Shown: positions 36,076 to 45,310 of the stretch, piece by piece
How positions within the stretch are numbered: position 1 is the stretch's first letter
Layout: every line of letters begins with the position of its first letter
Assembly: GCF_026625985.1 (NCBI RefSeq)
Contig: NZ_CP113116.1
Coordinates: forward strand, 1,054,001-1,118,000
Reading direction: 5' to 3'
From: Mycobacterium sp. Aquia_213
GTDB lineage: Bacteria > Actinomycetota > Actinomycetes > Mycobacteriales > Mycobacteriaceae
Length of the DNA: 64,000 nt
Notes under the pieces: generated by a model
Seen by the model: only the letters and a program-made list of their open reading frames with translations
Databases searched by the model: none
Told to the model about the DNA's origin: nothing
Program-made: the position numbers and the translations under genes

Positions 36076-37557
36076 CTAAGCCGCCGCGCCGTCGCCTTGC
36101 GTCGGGGCAAGGGCATATGGTCCATCCGAATTCGTTTCGGCGGCAAAGGGGCTGGACTGCTCCAGAGCCTTGCCCGCGATGCGGGCGAAAATCCGACTCA
36201 GTGTGTCGATGTACTGGTGCACCGACTCGCGGGCTACCTCGTTGTCCGGGAAGGAGATCGTGACCGTGGTTCGTTCGGCATGCCGGTTGATCCACACATT
36301 GACTCCGCCGTGGGACAGGCTGTCGCCGTAGGTGCCGAAATTCGTCTCGGCCCACAGCCCGGCCAGCGGAATCTTGCGAAAGTCGAGGAAGGACAGCATC
36401 ATCGGCAGCTGCGAGGGCAGCTTGATGCCCAGTTCATCCGGTGTCGCGAGCTCCAAGACCCGTTCGACCGGTACATGAGCAAGATCCTTGGCCGCATCGA
36501 ACGACTTCTGGGCGGCGCGGGCCGCCTCGGGGAACGAGCCGCCGGCGGTCGGCACGACGACCGGAACCATGCTCGCGAACCAGCCCACCGTCATCGTGTC
36601 GATGCCCTGTGTCCGAGTGTCCCTCGCGGTGAACCCACGGTGAACCTCGTTGCCGGTCAAGATGTATTCGGCCAACGCGGTGCATGCCAGAATGCCACCG
36701 ATGAACCGGGCGCCGGCCGCGATGCAGGCGGCGTCGAACGCCTCCGTGCCGGCGGCATCCAACAACTCGACGGTCAACAGATCGCCGGCGCTGGTGGACC
36801 AAGTGTCGCCGATGGGCAGCGGGAAGCTCGGCCAGTCGCCGTCGGCGTCGCGTGCGAACGCGATCCAGTCCTTTATCTCGGGCGATGCCAGGGTCAGGTC
36901 CCCAACCTGCGTGCGCTGCCGCGCGGTGTAGTCGCGGTAGCTCCTGAGCTGTCCGGGCGTGGCGGGCCGGCGCGGCTCCGCGCCCTGTGAAAGTTCCTGA
37001 TACGTCAGGTGGATGTCGAAGAAGATGACGCCGGCGGACAGACCGTCGATGTGCAGATGGTCGACACTGGCGTAGAAGGTGAAGTAGTCGGCGTGCTGCA
37101 CGATGCCGAAGCTGAAGCAACCCCATTCGAGCGTTTCGCGGGTCGTCGTCAGGACATGGGTGCGCACTTGGTCGGGGGTCATATGTCCCCACGACACGGG
37201 CACCAAATCGATGTCTTCCGGGTCCTCGATGGGGCGGCGCACGATCACGCCGTTCTCGAATTCGAACCAGTTGTGGTAGGTGTCGTGCCGACGGACATGG
37301 GCATTGACCGCCGTGGTCATTGCCGGAATGTCACAGGTGCCCGCGATGTCCCACGCGACAACCATCAGCCGCGGTAGTTGCCTGTCCATGGCCTTGCCGT
37401 GGAAGGCGGCCCAGAGGTGTTGCGCCTGCTGGTAACTCGGCGCAAGCTCGCTTCGGCGCGCGGTGCGGGCCGCCTCATGCGTCGTCGGTACGGCGGTCCA
37501 CATGGTGAGTGGACCGTGTGGCGGTTGCCATTCGCTGATGTTCCCCAGTGCGACCAT
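36076..37557 (-). CDS. PapA-like polyketide-associated acyltransferase
   Basis: 493 aa. Resembles PapA1-PapA3: the strand MVVAWDIAGTCDIPAMTTAV, RRHDTYHNWFE and the catalytic HLHIDGLSAG (HxxxDG). PapA enzymes move polyketide or fatty acyl groups onto trehalose or other sugars to build surface lipids. It is first in a two-gene unit with the acyltransferase at 34723-36072. About 380 bp of gene-free sequence upstream would hold the promoter. The lack of a linked pks or mmpL gene means the lipid cannot be named. Confidence 0.85.
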   Translation of the reverse strand: MVALGNISEWQPPHGPLTMWTAVPTTHEAARTARRSELAPSYQQAQHLWAAFHGKAMDRQLPRLMVVAWDIAGTCDIPAMTTAVNAHVRRHDTYHNWFEFENGVIVRRPIEDPEDIDLVPVSWGHMTPDQVRTHVLTTTRETLEWGCFSFGIVQHADYFTFYASVDHLHIDGLSAGVIFFDIHLTYQELSQGAEPRRPATPGQLRSYRDYTARQRTQVGDLTLASPEIKDWIAFARDADGDWPSFPLPIGDTWSTSAGDLLTVELLDAAGTEAFDAACIAAGARFIGGILACTALAEYILTGNEVHRGFTARDTRTQGIDTMTVGWFASMVPVVVPTAGGSFPEAARAAQKSFDAAKDLAHVPVERVLELATPDELGIKLPSQLPMMLSFLDFRKIPLAGLWAETNFGTYGDSLSHGGVNVWINRHAERTTVTISFPDNEVARESVHQYIDTLSRIFARIAGKALEQSSPFAAETNSDGPYALAPTQGDGAAA

Positions 37558-37937
37558 TTCTCAGCCTCGCTGTGCGTATGCCGACATTCGGTGGGCGGCG
37601 AGGAGAGTGACGGAAAGGCCGGTCGCGCAACGTTTTTCGCGCAGCCTAAATAAGCCCTTCGCGCTGGATTCTTGCGACGCCCTTCCCGATACATTGGGGC
37701 CCTACCCTTGGCGTCGCATGCACCCCCTGAGCCGCTCGTTTGGACGCTAGTCGACGGCACCTACGATTTCGCGGTTTTGCGAAGAAATGCATTTCCCGGA
37801 TACTCGCCCGCGATGCCGGTATTCTGGTCGATTTCCAGGCTAGGGATGCAAGGGCGCAAAGTGCACCCGAATGCGGGTACGCAAGACGACTGCGGCCGAC
37901 CGGGAGATCTTGAGACGAAACTCCGGGTTAAGTCGCC
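37558..37937. other. Gene-free region upstream of the acyltransferase pair
   Basis: 380 bp between two minus-strand genes. Frames that cross it look like shadows, without family features or ribosome binding sites. Base composition appears less GC-rich than the flanks. No repeat, RNA or mobile-element end was recognised; it probably carries the promoter of the acyltransferase operon and the end of the next gene upstream. Confidence 0.5.
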
Positions 37938-38540
37938 TTACCCGTGGGGCCGGCGAGCTTTGCGCTTAATGCCCACACCGCCCCATAGCGAGAAGCCGTG
38001 GATATTCACCCTTGGCGCGCCGGGCGTACCTTGGCCCACGATTTTGCGATCGAATCCGCCCATTACTCCGCGGCCGTGGATCTCGACATTGACTTCGGGC
38101 GGAAGCAGGATGTTCTGCGCACCCATGATCGAGACCACGTGGATATCGACCTCGGTCGAGGTGAAGTCGGCGTAGCGCAGATCCACCACGCCGCTGCCCC
38201 ACAACGTGAAGGTCGTCAGCTTCTTCGGCACGTTCCAGCGCCCGCGCCGCTCGAATCCGCTCAACAAGGCGAGCAGCAGGGTGGAGGGCGCCGGATTCGT
38301 TTTCCCGCCGCGGCGTGTGCTTAGCGGTGCACCCGGTAAATCGGCCCGGAGCCGATCCAGCTCCTCGTACGTCGTCGCCGCATACGCCCTGGTCAGACGG
38401 TCCTCGTAGTCTTTGAGCTGCAGGCGGCCCTGCTCGGCCGCATACGCCAGCAATTGCGCAATTTGTATGCGATCGGTATCGGCCGCACGCGATAAACCCT
38501 CGCGCGCGTCCTTCGCGTCGTTCTGCGCCGAATCGCTCAT
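37938..38540 (-). CDS. DUF1707 SHOCT-like protein (Rv0966c-like)
   Basis: 200 aa from ATG 38540; the frame is open to 38576 but the shorter start matches the family length. The N-terminal DUF1707 module reads SRAADTDRIQIAQLLAYAAEQGRLQLKDYEDR and TYEELDRLRADLPG. The C-terminal part is a beta-rich region with repeated VDIHVVSIMGAQNILLPPEV-like strands, similar to cell-wall-active-antibiotic-response (LiaF-like) domains. No membrane segment is clear. In M. tuberculosis csoR and ctpV follow upstream of this gene; here echA7 is the next gene instead. Confidence 0.85.
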   Translation of the reverse strand: MSDSAQNDAKDAREGLSRAADTDRIQIAQLLAYAAEQGRLQLKDYEDRLTRAYAATTYEELDRLRADLPGAPLSTRRGGKTNPAPSTLLLALLSGFERRGRWNVPKKLTTFTLWGSGVVDLRYADFTSTEVDIHVVSIMGAQNILLPPEVNVEIHGRGVMGGFDRKIVGQGTPGAPRVNIHGFSLWGGVGIKRKARRPHG

Positions 38541-38614
38541 CATCCACGAGCGTACGACGTACAACTCTTGCTGCAAGAGGGTTGGCTAAATCGCAACCAT
38601 CCTCCTACGCACGC

Positions 38615-39412
38615 CTAATTGCCGGCGCCATCGTCGGCGGCGGTGGGCGGGGCCCAACTGGGGGGACGTTTCTGCAGGAACGACAGCATGCCTTCACGCG
38701 CTTCTTCGGACACAAACAGCCGGGCGGATTCATCGGTAAGCCGTTCGGCGTCGCGGTCGAATCTTTCGAGCACGGCGGCCGTCGTCAGTGCCTTTGATGC
38801 CGCCAGGCCCTGGGGCGACCCGCGGCCGATATCAGCGACCAGTTTGGCCACCGCGGCGTCGACGTCGTCGGCCGCGATCGTGACCAACCCGATCTCCGCG
38901 GCCACGGCGGCGTCGAACGTCTCGCCGGTGAGGTAGTAGCGGGCGGCCGCCCGCGGCGACAGCTTCGGCAGCAGCGTGAGCGAGATGATCGACGGGGCGA
39001 CGCCGATGCGCGCTTCGGTCAGCGCGAAGGTGCTGCGTGGCCCGGCCACCGCGATGTCGCAGGCGCCGACCAACCCGAATCCGCCCGCGCGAACATGGCC
39101 GTCGACGGCGGCGATGACCGGGAGCGGCGAGGAGACGATGGCGCGCAGCAAGGCGGTCATCTCCTTGGCCCGCGCCGCGGCCATGTCGAAGGGGTTGCCG
39201 CCACTGGCCTCGCTCAGGTCCGCGCCGGCGCAGAACGTGCCGCCGGTGTGCCCGAGCACCACCACCCGCACCGCCGGATCCGCTGCCGCGTCGCGCAGGC
39301 ACCGGTGCAATTGGCTGACCAGAGTCGTCGATAGCGCGTTGCGGTTGTGCGGCGAGTTCAGCGTCAGCCGGGCGGACGATCCCGTGACGGCGTATTCGAC
39401 GAGGGTGTCCAT
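38615..39412 (-). CDS. echA7: Enoyl-CoA hydratase family protein EchA7
   Basis: 265-aa crotonase-fold protein. Marks: LTLNSPHNRNALSTTLVSQL, GHTGGTFCAGADLSEA (oxyanion loop) and AAVDGHVRAGGFGLVGACDI. It is the last gene of a minus-strand operon; its start at 39412 touches the fadE12 stop. With two acyl-CoA dehydrogenases and an acyl-CoA carboxylase it would hydrate the carboxylated enoyl-CoA, as in leucine or acyclic terpenoid breakdown. The catalytic Glu positions are not classical by eye, so a lyase or isomerase role is possible. Confidence 0.9.
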   Translation of the reverse strand: MDTLVEYAVTGSSARLTLNSPHNRNALSTTLVSQLHRCLRDAAADPAVRVVVLGHTGGTFCAGADLSEASGGNPFDMAAARAKEMTALLRAIVSSPLPVIAAVDGHVRAGGFGLVGACDIAVAGPRSTFALTEARIGVAPSIISLTLLPKLSPRAAARYYLTGETFDAAVAAEIGLVTIAADDVDAAVAKLVADIGRGSPQGLAASKALTTAAVLERFDRDAERLTDESARLFVSEEAREGMLSFLQKRPPSWAPPTAADDGAGN

Positions 39413-40578
39413 CAGTAGCTTCGAGGCAGGCCCAGGGATGTCTGCGCGACGAAGTTCAGCACCATCTCGCGGCTGACCGGGGCGATCCGCCCCAGCCGGG
39501 CCGAGGTCAGCATGGCCGCCACGCCGTACTCCTTGGTCAGTCCGTTGCCGCCCATCGACTGCACGGCCTGATCCACCGAACGGGTAGCCGCCTCGGCCGC
39601 AGCGTATTTGGCCATGTTGGCGGCCTCGGCGGCGCCCGCGTCGTTGCCGCTGTCGTAGAGTGTGGCTGCCTTCTGCAACATCAGCTTGGCAAGCTCGACC
39701 TCAATGTGGCACTGCGCCAACGGATGTGACAGGCCTTGGTGCGCACCGATCGGAGTTCCCCACACCTGGCGCGTCTTGACGTAGTCGGCGGCCTTCTCCA
39801 GCGCGAACCGGCCCATGCCGACCGAGCTGGCCGCGCCCATGATCCGCTCGGGGTTCAGGCCCGCGAAAAGCTGTGCGATTGCCGCATCTTCGGCTCCGAC
39901 CAACGCATCTGCGGGCAGCCGGACATCGTCCAGGAACACCTGGAACTGGCGCTCGGGACTGATCAGCTCCATCTCGATGGGGGTGTAGGTGAAGCCGGGG
40001 GAGTCGGTGGGCACCACGAACAGCGCCGGGCGTAGCTTGCCGGTCTTGGCCTCCTCGGTGCGGGCCACCACCAGCACGGCCTGCGCTTGGTCGATCCCGG
40101 AGATAAAGACCTTCTGGCCCTTGAGGATCCAGTCGCCGCCGTCGCGGCGCGCGGTGGTGGTGATCTTGTGCGAATTGGACCCGGCGTCGGGCTCGGTGAT
40201 CGCGAACGCCATGGTCAACGTGCCGTCGGCAATGGACGGAATCCAGCGCTTCTTCTGCTCCTCGGTGCCGAACTTGCTGATGATCGTGCCGTTGATCGCG
40301 GGCGAGACCACCATCAGCAGCAGCGCGCTGCCCGCGGCGGCCATCTCCTCCATGACCAGCGACAGCTCGTACATGCCGGCGCCGCCGCCGCCGTATTCCT
40401 CCGGCAGGTTCACGCCGAGGAAGCCGAGCTTGCCTGCCTCGGACCATAATTCATCGGTGTGCTCGTGGGCGCGGGCCTTTTTCAGGTAGTACTCGCTGCC
40501 GTAGTTGGACGCCCACGCGGCCACCGACTTGCGCAGCGCCTGGCGCTCCTCGCTTTCGATGAAGCTGGTGTCAGTCAT
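39412..40578 (-). CDS. fadE12: Acyl-CoA dehydrogenase FadE12
   Basis: 388 aa, the same length as Rv0972c. FAD acyl-CoA dehydrogenase signatures are MAFAITEPDAGSNSHKITTTA (FAD contacts) and QSMGGNGLTKEYGVAAMLTSAR near the C-terminus. It makes the 2,3-enoyl-CoA from an acyl-CoA, passing electrons to ETF. It follows accA2 with no gap and precedes echA7, so it belongs to the carboxylase operon. The presence of two dehydrogenases in one operon (this and fadE13) suggests two oxidation steps either side of the carboxylation. Confidence 0.95.
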   Translation of the reverse strand: MTDTSFIESEERQALRKSVAAWASNYGSEYYLKKARAHEHTDELWSEAGKLGFLGVNLPEEYGGGGAGMYELSLVMEEMAAAGSALLLMVVSPAINGTIISKFGTEEQKKRWIPSIADGTLTMAFAITEPDAGSNSHKITTTARRDGGDWILKGQKVFISGIDQAQAVLVVARTEEAKTGKLRPALFVVPTDSPGFTYTPIEMELISPERQFQVFLDDVRLPADALVGAEDAAIAQLFAGLNPERIMGAASSVGMGRFALEKAADYVKTRQVWGTPIGAHQGLSHPLAQCHIEVELAKLMLQKAATLYDSGNDAGAAEAANMAKYAAAEAATRSVDQAVQSMGGNGLTKEYGVAAMLTSARLGRIAPVSREMVLNFVAQTSLGLPRSY

Positions 40579-42573
40579 TTAAGAATCTCCTTTTGGTTGG
40601 CTTTCGGGGTCCTCGACTATTGCCAGGACGGCCCCGACTTCGACTTGCTGACCGGTTGTGACGTTGAGTGAGCTGAGCACACCGTCGGACGGCGCGGTGA
40701 TGGTGTGTTCCATCTTCATCGCCTCCAGCCAGATCAGCGGCTGACCGGTCGTGACGCTGTCACCTACCTGCGCGCCGAGCCGGATGACGTTGCCGGGCAT
40801 CGGCGCCACCAGCGACCCCTTGGCGACGGACGAACCCGGCTTGGGGAACCGGGGCACCGCGTCCAAGTGAACCGGCCCACGCGCCGAGTCGACATAGACG
40901 TCGCGGCCATAGCGTGCAACCGCGAAGCGGCACGCCACGCCGTTGGCGTCGGCCAGCACCACCTCGTCGGGTGCTGCCGAGACCAGCTGCACCGGCTCAC
41001 CTCCGGCCAGCACCAAACCTGTTCTGGTGAAACGGTATTCGACCCGGTGTTCGTTGTCCTCGTCGTCGGAGTACGTCTTGACCTGATAGCCCGAGGTCAG
41101 GTTCCGCCAGCCACTGGGCAGCGAGCCGAACACGGCAGCCGACGCGCGATTATGCGCGGCCTCGGCGAGGGCGGCGGCGATTGCCGACAAACGCACGACG
41201 CCTTCGTCGCCCAGCGGTGCCGACAGCTGTGCCAGGCCGTGCGTGTCGAAAAACGCGGTGTCGGTGGCACCGTCGAGGAACGCCGGATGTCGCAGCACGT
41301 TGACCAACAGCTCGCGGTTGGTGCGCAGCCCGTGCAGCCGGGTCCGGGCCAGCGCGTCCGCCAGCACCAGCGCCGATTGCCGGCGGGTCGGCGCGTACGA
41401 GATGACCTTGGCCAGCATCGGGTCGTAGTGAATCGACACGACCGATCCGTCGACAATGCCGGAGTCCAGCCGGATTCCGGTGCGCTGCTCCAGCGAGGCG
41501 AACTGTGCCCGAACCCCCGGCACGTCGAAGGTGTGCACCAGGCCGGCTTGCGGTTGCCAGCCACGCGCGGGATCTTCGGCGTACAGCCGGGCTTCGATCG
41601 AATGGCCTTGGGCAGCGGGCGGTTCGACATCGAGACGGTCTCCGTCGGCCACGGCGAGCTGTAGTTCGACGAGGTCGAGGCCGGTGGTCTCTTCGGTGAC
41701 CGGGTGCTCGACCTGCAGCCGGGTGTTCATCTCCAGGAAGAAGAACTCACCGTCGTCGTCGGCGAGGAACTCCACCGTGCCGGCGCCGGCGTAGCCGATC
41801 GCGCTGGCCGCCAGCCGGGCGGCGTCGAAAAGCTTGTCCCGCATGCCCGGAACGCGTTCCACCAATGGCGAAGGAGCCTCTTCGATAATCTTCTGGTGGC
41901 GCCGCTGAATCGAGCATTCCCGTTCCCCGACGGCCCATACCGTGCCGTGGGTATCGGCGAGGACCTGAACCTCCACATGATGGCCGGTCGGCAGGTAACG
42001 CTCGCAGAACACGGTCGGATCGCCGAAGGCTGACTGCGCTTCGCGCTGGGCAGCAGCGACTTCTCCTGCCAGAGCGGATAACTCGCGGACCACTCGCATT
42101 CCGCGGCCACCGCCGCCCGCGGAAGCCTTGACCAGCACCGGCAGCTGCGCCTCGGTGACCGAGTCGGGGTCGAGTTCGTCGAGCACCGGCACCCCGGCCG
42201 AGGCCATCAGCTTCTTGGACTCGATCTTGGAGCCCATCGCCCGCACCGCATCCACCGGCGGACCGACCCAGGTCAGGCCCGCGTCCTGAACGGCGGCCGC
42301 GAATTCGGCGTTCTCCGAGAGGAATCCGTAGCCGGGGTGCACGGCATCGGCGCCCGCGGCACGGGCGGCGGCAATGATGGCCTCGGCATTCAAGTAGTCA
42401 TTGGTCTTCGCCAGTCGCACCCGGGCGTCGGCCTCGGCGACGTGCGGGGCTGACGCGTCCGGGTCGGTGTAGACCGCGACGGTGCCCAGGCCGAGTCGCC
42501 GGCAGGTGGCGAACACCCGGCGGGCGATCTCGCCGCGGTTGGCAACCAGTACTCGAGTAACCATGGGGCTCAC
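40579..42573 (-). CDS. accA2: Acyl-CoA carboxylase alpha (biotin carboxylase + biotin carrier) subunit
   Basis: 664 aa from GTG 42573, which overlaps the accD2 stop as GTGA; ATG 42564 three codons on is an alternative and the frame to 42636 is unlikely. Biotin carboxylase start RVLVANRGEIARRVFATCRRLG, ATP-grasp loop KASAGGGGRGMRVV, EMNTRLQVEHPVTEETTG, and the C-terminal biotin site EAMKMEHTITAPSDG with the biotinylated Lys. It carboxylates biotin for transfer to an acyl-CoA by AccD2. The arrangement matches Rv0973c. Confidence 0.95.
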   Translation of the reverse strand: MSPMVTRVLVANRGEIARRVFATCRRLGLGTVAVYTDPDASAPHVAEADARVRLAKTNDYLNAEAIIAAARAAGADAVHPGYGFLSENAEFAAAVQDAGLTWVGPPVDAVRAMGSKIESKKLMASAGVPVLDELDPDSVTEAQLPVLVKASAGGGGRGMRVVRELSALAGEVAAAQREAQSAFGDPTVFCERYLPTGHHVEVQVLADTHGTVWAVGERECSIQRRHQKIIEEAPSPLVERVPGMRDKLFDAARLAASAIGYAGAGTVEFLADDDGEFFFLEMNTRLQVEHPVTEETTGLDLVELQLAVADGDRLDVEPPAAQGHSIEARLYAEDPARGWQPQAGLVHTFDVPGVRAQFASLEQRTGIRLDSGIVDGSVVSIHYDPMLAKVISYAPTRRQSALVLADALARTRLHGLRTNRELLVNVLRHPAFLDGATDTAFFDTHGLAQLSAPLGDEGVVRLSAIAAALAEAAHNRASAAVFGSLPSGWRNLTSGYQVKTYSDDEDNEHRVEYRFTRTGLVLAGGEPVQLVSAAPDEVVLADANGVACRFAVARYGRDVYVDSARGPVHLDAVPRFPKPGSSVAKGSLVAPMPGNVIRLGAQVGDSVTTGQPLIWLEAMKMEHTITAPSDGVLSSLNVTTGQQVEVGAVLAIVEDPESQPKGDS

Positions 42574-44165
42574 ATCCGGAAGACGCCGAAGTTCGACGTC
42601 CCCTTGATCGGGCCATTCGCGATGGCGGACAGACACATTCCCAGTACCGTGCGGGTATCGCGGGGGTCGATCACCCCGTCGTCGTAGAGCATTCCGGACA
42701 AGACCATCGGCAGCGACTCGGCCTCGATCTGGCCCTCGACCGCGGCCCGCATCGCGGCGTCGGCGTCCTCGTCGACCTGCTGCCCGCGGGCCTCGGCGGC
42801 CGCGCGGCTGACGATCGAGAGCACGCCGGCCAGCTGGACGCCGCCCATCACCGCGGATTTGGCGCTGGGCCAGGCGAACAGGAAGCGGGGGTCATACGCG
42901 CGCCCGCACATGCCGTAGTGGCCCGCGCCGTAGGACGCGCCGATCAGCAGCGAAATGTGCGGCACCGTCGAGTTGGACACGGCGTTGATCATCATCGACC
43001 CGTGTTTGATCATGCCGCCCTCTTCATAGTCCTTGCCGACCATGTATCCGGTGGTGTTGTGCAAGAACAACAATGGCGTGTCGTAGCGGTTGGCCAGCTG
43101 GATGAATTGGGTGGCCTTCTGCGATTCCTCGCTGAACAGCACACCGCGGTGGTTGGCCAGAATTCCGATCGGGTAGCCGCACAGCGTCGCCCAGCCCGTC
43201 ACCAGCGACGAGCCGTACATCGGCTTGAAATCGTCGAATTCGGAGCCGTCGACGATGCGTGCGATCACGTCACGCGGATCGAACGGGATGCGCAGATCCG
43301 ACGACACAATGCCGATCAGCTCCTCGGCGTCGAACAGCGGCTCGGTCACGGGTCGTGGCTTAGGCCCGAGCTTGCGCCAGTTCAGCCGGGCCACCACGCG
43401 GCGCCCGATGCGGATCGCGTCGAGCTCGTCGTGGGCGAAGTAGTCGGCCAGACCCGAAGTGCGGGCATGCATTTCGGCGCCGCCGAGCGACTCGTCGTCG
43501 GATTCCTCGCCGGTGGCCATCTTGACCAGCGGGGGCCCGGCCAGGAACACCTTCGAGCGTTCCTTGATCATGACCACGTGATCGGACATGCCCGGGATGT
43601 AGGCGCCGCCGGCGGTGGAGTTTCCGAAGACGAGCGCGATGGTCGAAATGCCCGCCGCCGACAGGCGGGTCAGATCGCGGAACATCTGCCCACCGGGGAC
43701 GAAGATCTCTTTCTGAGTAGGCAGGTCCGCGCCACCGGACTCCACCAGCGAGACCACCGGGAGCCGGTTCTGCATGGCAATCTGGTTGGCCCGCAAGATC
43801 TTTTTCAGCGTCCAGGGGTTGCTGGTGCCGCCCTTGACGGTCGGGTCGTTGGCGACGATCAGGCACTCCACGCCCTCGACGGCACCGATACCCACCACCA
43901 CGCTCGCGCCCAGGGTGAAGGAGCTGCCGTAGGCGGCCAACGGGCTCAGTTCGAGGAACGGCGAATCCGGATCCAGCAACAGTTCGATGCGCTCACGGGC
44001 GGTGAGTTTGCCGCGGGAGTGATGGCGCTCAGTGTATTTCGCGCCGCCGCCGGCCAGCGCCTTGCCGTGCTCGACGTCGATCTCGGCGAGTTTGGCGATC
44101 ATGGTTTCGGCCGCGTCGGCGTAGGTGGAAGCCTTCGGGTCGAGGGTGGACTGCAATACCGTCAC
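42570..44165 (-). CDS. accD2: Acyl-CoA carboxylase beta subunit
   Basis: 531 aa. GTG 44165 is taken as start since it overlaps the fadE13 stop by GTGA; the frame reaching 44360 is a shadow. Carboxyltransferase marks: GGGAKYTERHHSRGKLTARERIELLLDP, ECLIVANDPTVKGGTSNPWTL-type acyl-CoA loop (split across residues 90-130), GGADLPTQKEIF and AYGAGHYGMCGRAYDPRF. It resembles methylcrotonyl/geranyl-CoA carboxylase beta subunits more than propionyl-CoA ones by the GGADLP segment. It pairs with AccA2. Confidence 0.95.
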   Translation of the reverse strand: MTVLQSTLDPKASTYADAAETMIAKLAEIDVEHGKALAGGGAKYTERHHSRGKLTARERIELLLDPDSPFLELSPLAAYGSSFTLGASVVVGIGAVEGVECLIVANDPTVKGGTSNPWTLKKILRANQIAMQNRLPVVSLVESGGADLPTQKEIFVPGGQMFRDLTRLSAAGISTIALVFGNSTAGGAYIPGMSDHVVMIKERSKVFLAGPPLVKMATGEESDDESLGGAEMHARTSGLADYFAHDELDAIRIGRRVVARLNWRKLGPKPRPVTEPLFDAEELIGIVSSDLRIPFDPRDVIARIVDGSEFDDFKPMYGSSLVTGWATLCGYPIGILANHRGVLFSEESQKATQFIQLANRYDTPLLFLHNTTGYMVGKDYEEGGMIKHGSMMINAVSNSTVPHISLLIGASYGAGHYGMCGRAYDPRFLFAWPSAKSAVMGGVQLAGVLSIVSRAAAEARGQQVDEDADAAMRAAVEGQIEAESLPMVLSGMLYDDGVIDPRDTRTVLGMCLSAIANGPIKGTSNFGVFRM

Positions 44166-45310
44166 GATTGATACCCCAAGAGTTTGGCGGACAGTGCGGT
44201 CAGGATTTCGGTGGTACCGCCGCCAATGCCCAGGATTCGCATGTCCCGATATTGGCGTTCGACTTCGGATTCGGCCATGTAGCCCATGCCGCCGAACAGC
44301 TGAACGGCTTGGTTGGCCACCCATTCGCCGGCCTCGACGGCCGTGTTCTTGGCGAAGCACACCTGCGGGATCAGATTCGTCTCACCGGCGAGCTGGCGTT
44401 CCACCACGTTGCGCGAATAGACCCGGGCAACGTCGATGCGCCGGGCCATCTCGGCCAGCGTGTTCTGCACGGACTGCCGCGATATCAGCGGGCGGCCGAA
44501 CGTCTCGCGGTCGCGACACCAAGCCACGGTGATGTCCAGACACCGCTGCGCACTCGAATACGCTTGCGCGGCAAGGCCGATCCGTTCGGAGACGAAAGCC
44601 TGCGCGATCTGGGCGAAGCCGCTGTGCTCGGGGCCGACCAGGTTGGCCAGCGGCACCCGGGCGTCGACGTAGGACAGCTCGGCGGTGTCCGACGACCGCC
44701 AGCCCATCTTGTCCAGCTTGCGGCTCACCTCGAAGCCCGGCGTGCCCTTCTCCACCGTCAGCAGCGAAACGCCCGCTGCGCCAGGGCCTCCGGTGCGCAC
44801 CGCGGTGACGACATAGTCGGCGCGCACCCCGGAAGTGATGTAGGTCTTGGCGCCGTTGACCACATAGTGGTCGCCGTCGCGCACCGCGCTGGTGCGCAGA
44901 TGCCCGACATCCGAACCGCCGCCGGGCTCGGTGATGGCCAGCGACCCGATCTTCTCTCCGGCCAACGTCGGCCGCACGAACTCCTCGATCAGCCGCTGAT
45001 CACCCGAGGCGATCATGTGGGGCACCGCGATGCCACAGGTGAACAGCGACGCGAAGACGCCGCCCGGTCCACCGGCCTGGTGAAACTCTTCGCAGATGAG
45101 CACCGCGTCGGCGCCGTCACCGCCACCGCCGCCGACCGCTTCGGGTAGCCCCGCGCCCAGCAGCCCGGCCGCACCGGCGCGCCGATGCAAGTCGCGCGGC
45201 AGATCGCCGGTGCGTTCCCACTCGTCGATATGCGGCAGGATCTCGCGTTCGGTGAACGAGCGCACCGTCTTTCGCAGCTGTTCGCGTTCCGGGGTGGTCC
45301 AAATGCTCAT
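44162..45310 (-). CDS. fadE13: Acyl-CoA dehydrogenase FadE13
   Basis: 382 aa from ATG 45310; the longer frame to 46588 lies inside the AtuA-like gene and is spurious. FAD-dependent dehydrogenase motifs: LAITEPGGGSDVGHLRTSA, YVVNGAKTYITSG and QLFGGMGYMAESEVERQYRDMRI. It overlaps the upstream gene by ATGA and accD2 by GTGA. It resembles the citronellyl/isovaleryl-CoA dehydrogenase type and, with AtuA and the carboxylase, suggests a branched or terpenoid acyl-CoA substrate. Confidence 0.94.
   Translation of the reverse strand: MSIWTTPEREQLRKTVRSFTEREILPHIDEWERTGDLPRDLHRRAGAAGLLGAGLPEAVGGGGGDGADAVLICEEFHQAGGPGGVFASLFTCGIAVPHMIASGDQRLIEEFVRPTLAGEKIGSLAITEPGGGSDVGHLRTSAVRDGDHYVVNGAKTYITSGVRADYVVTAVRTGGPGAAGVSLLTVEKGTPGFEVSRKLDKMGWRSSDTAELSYVDARVPLANLVGPEHSGFAQIAQAFVSERIGLAAQAYSSAQRCLDITVAWCRDRETFGRPLISRQSVQNTLAEMARRIDVARVYSRNVVERQLAGETNLIPQVCFAKNTAVEAGEWVANQAVQLFGGMGYMAESEVERQYRDMRILGIGGGTTEILTALSAKLLGYQS

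Noticed and set aside
37672..38175. 167-aa plus-strand frame in and beyond the gene-free region
   Set aside because: Mostly antisense to the DUF1707 gene, with no start signal or family.
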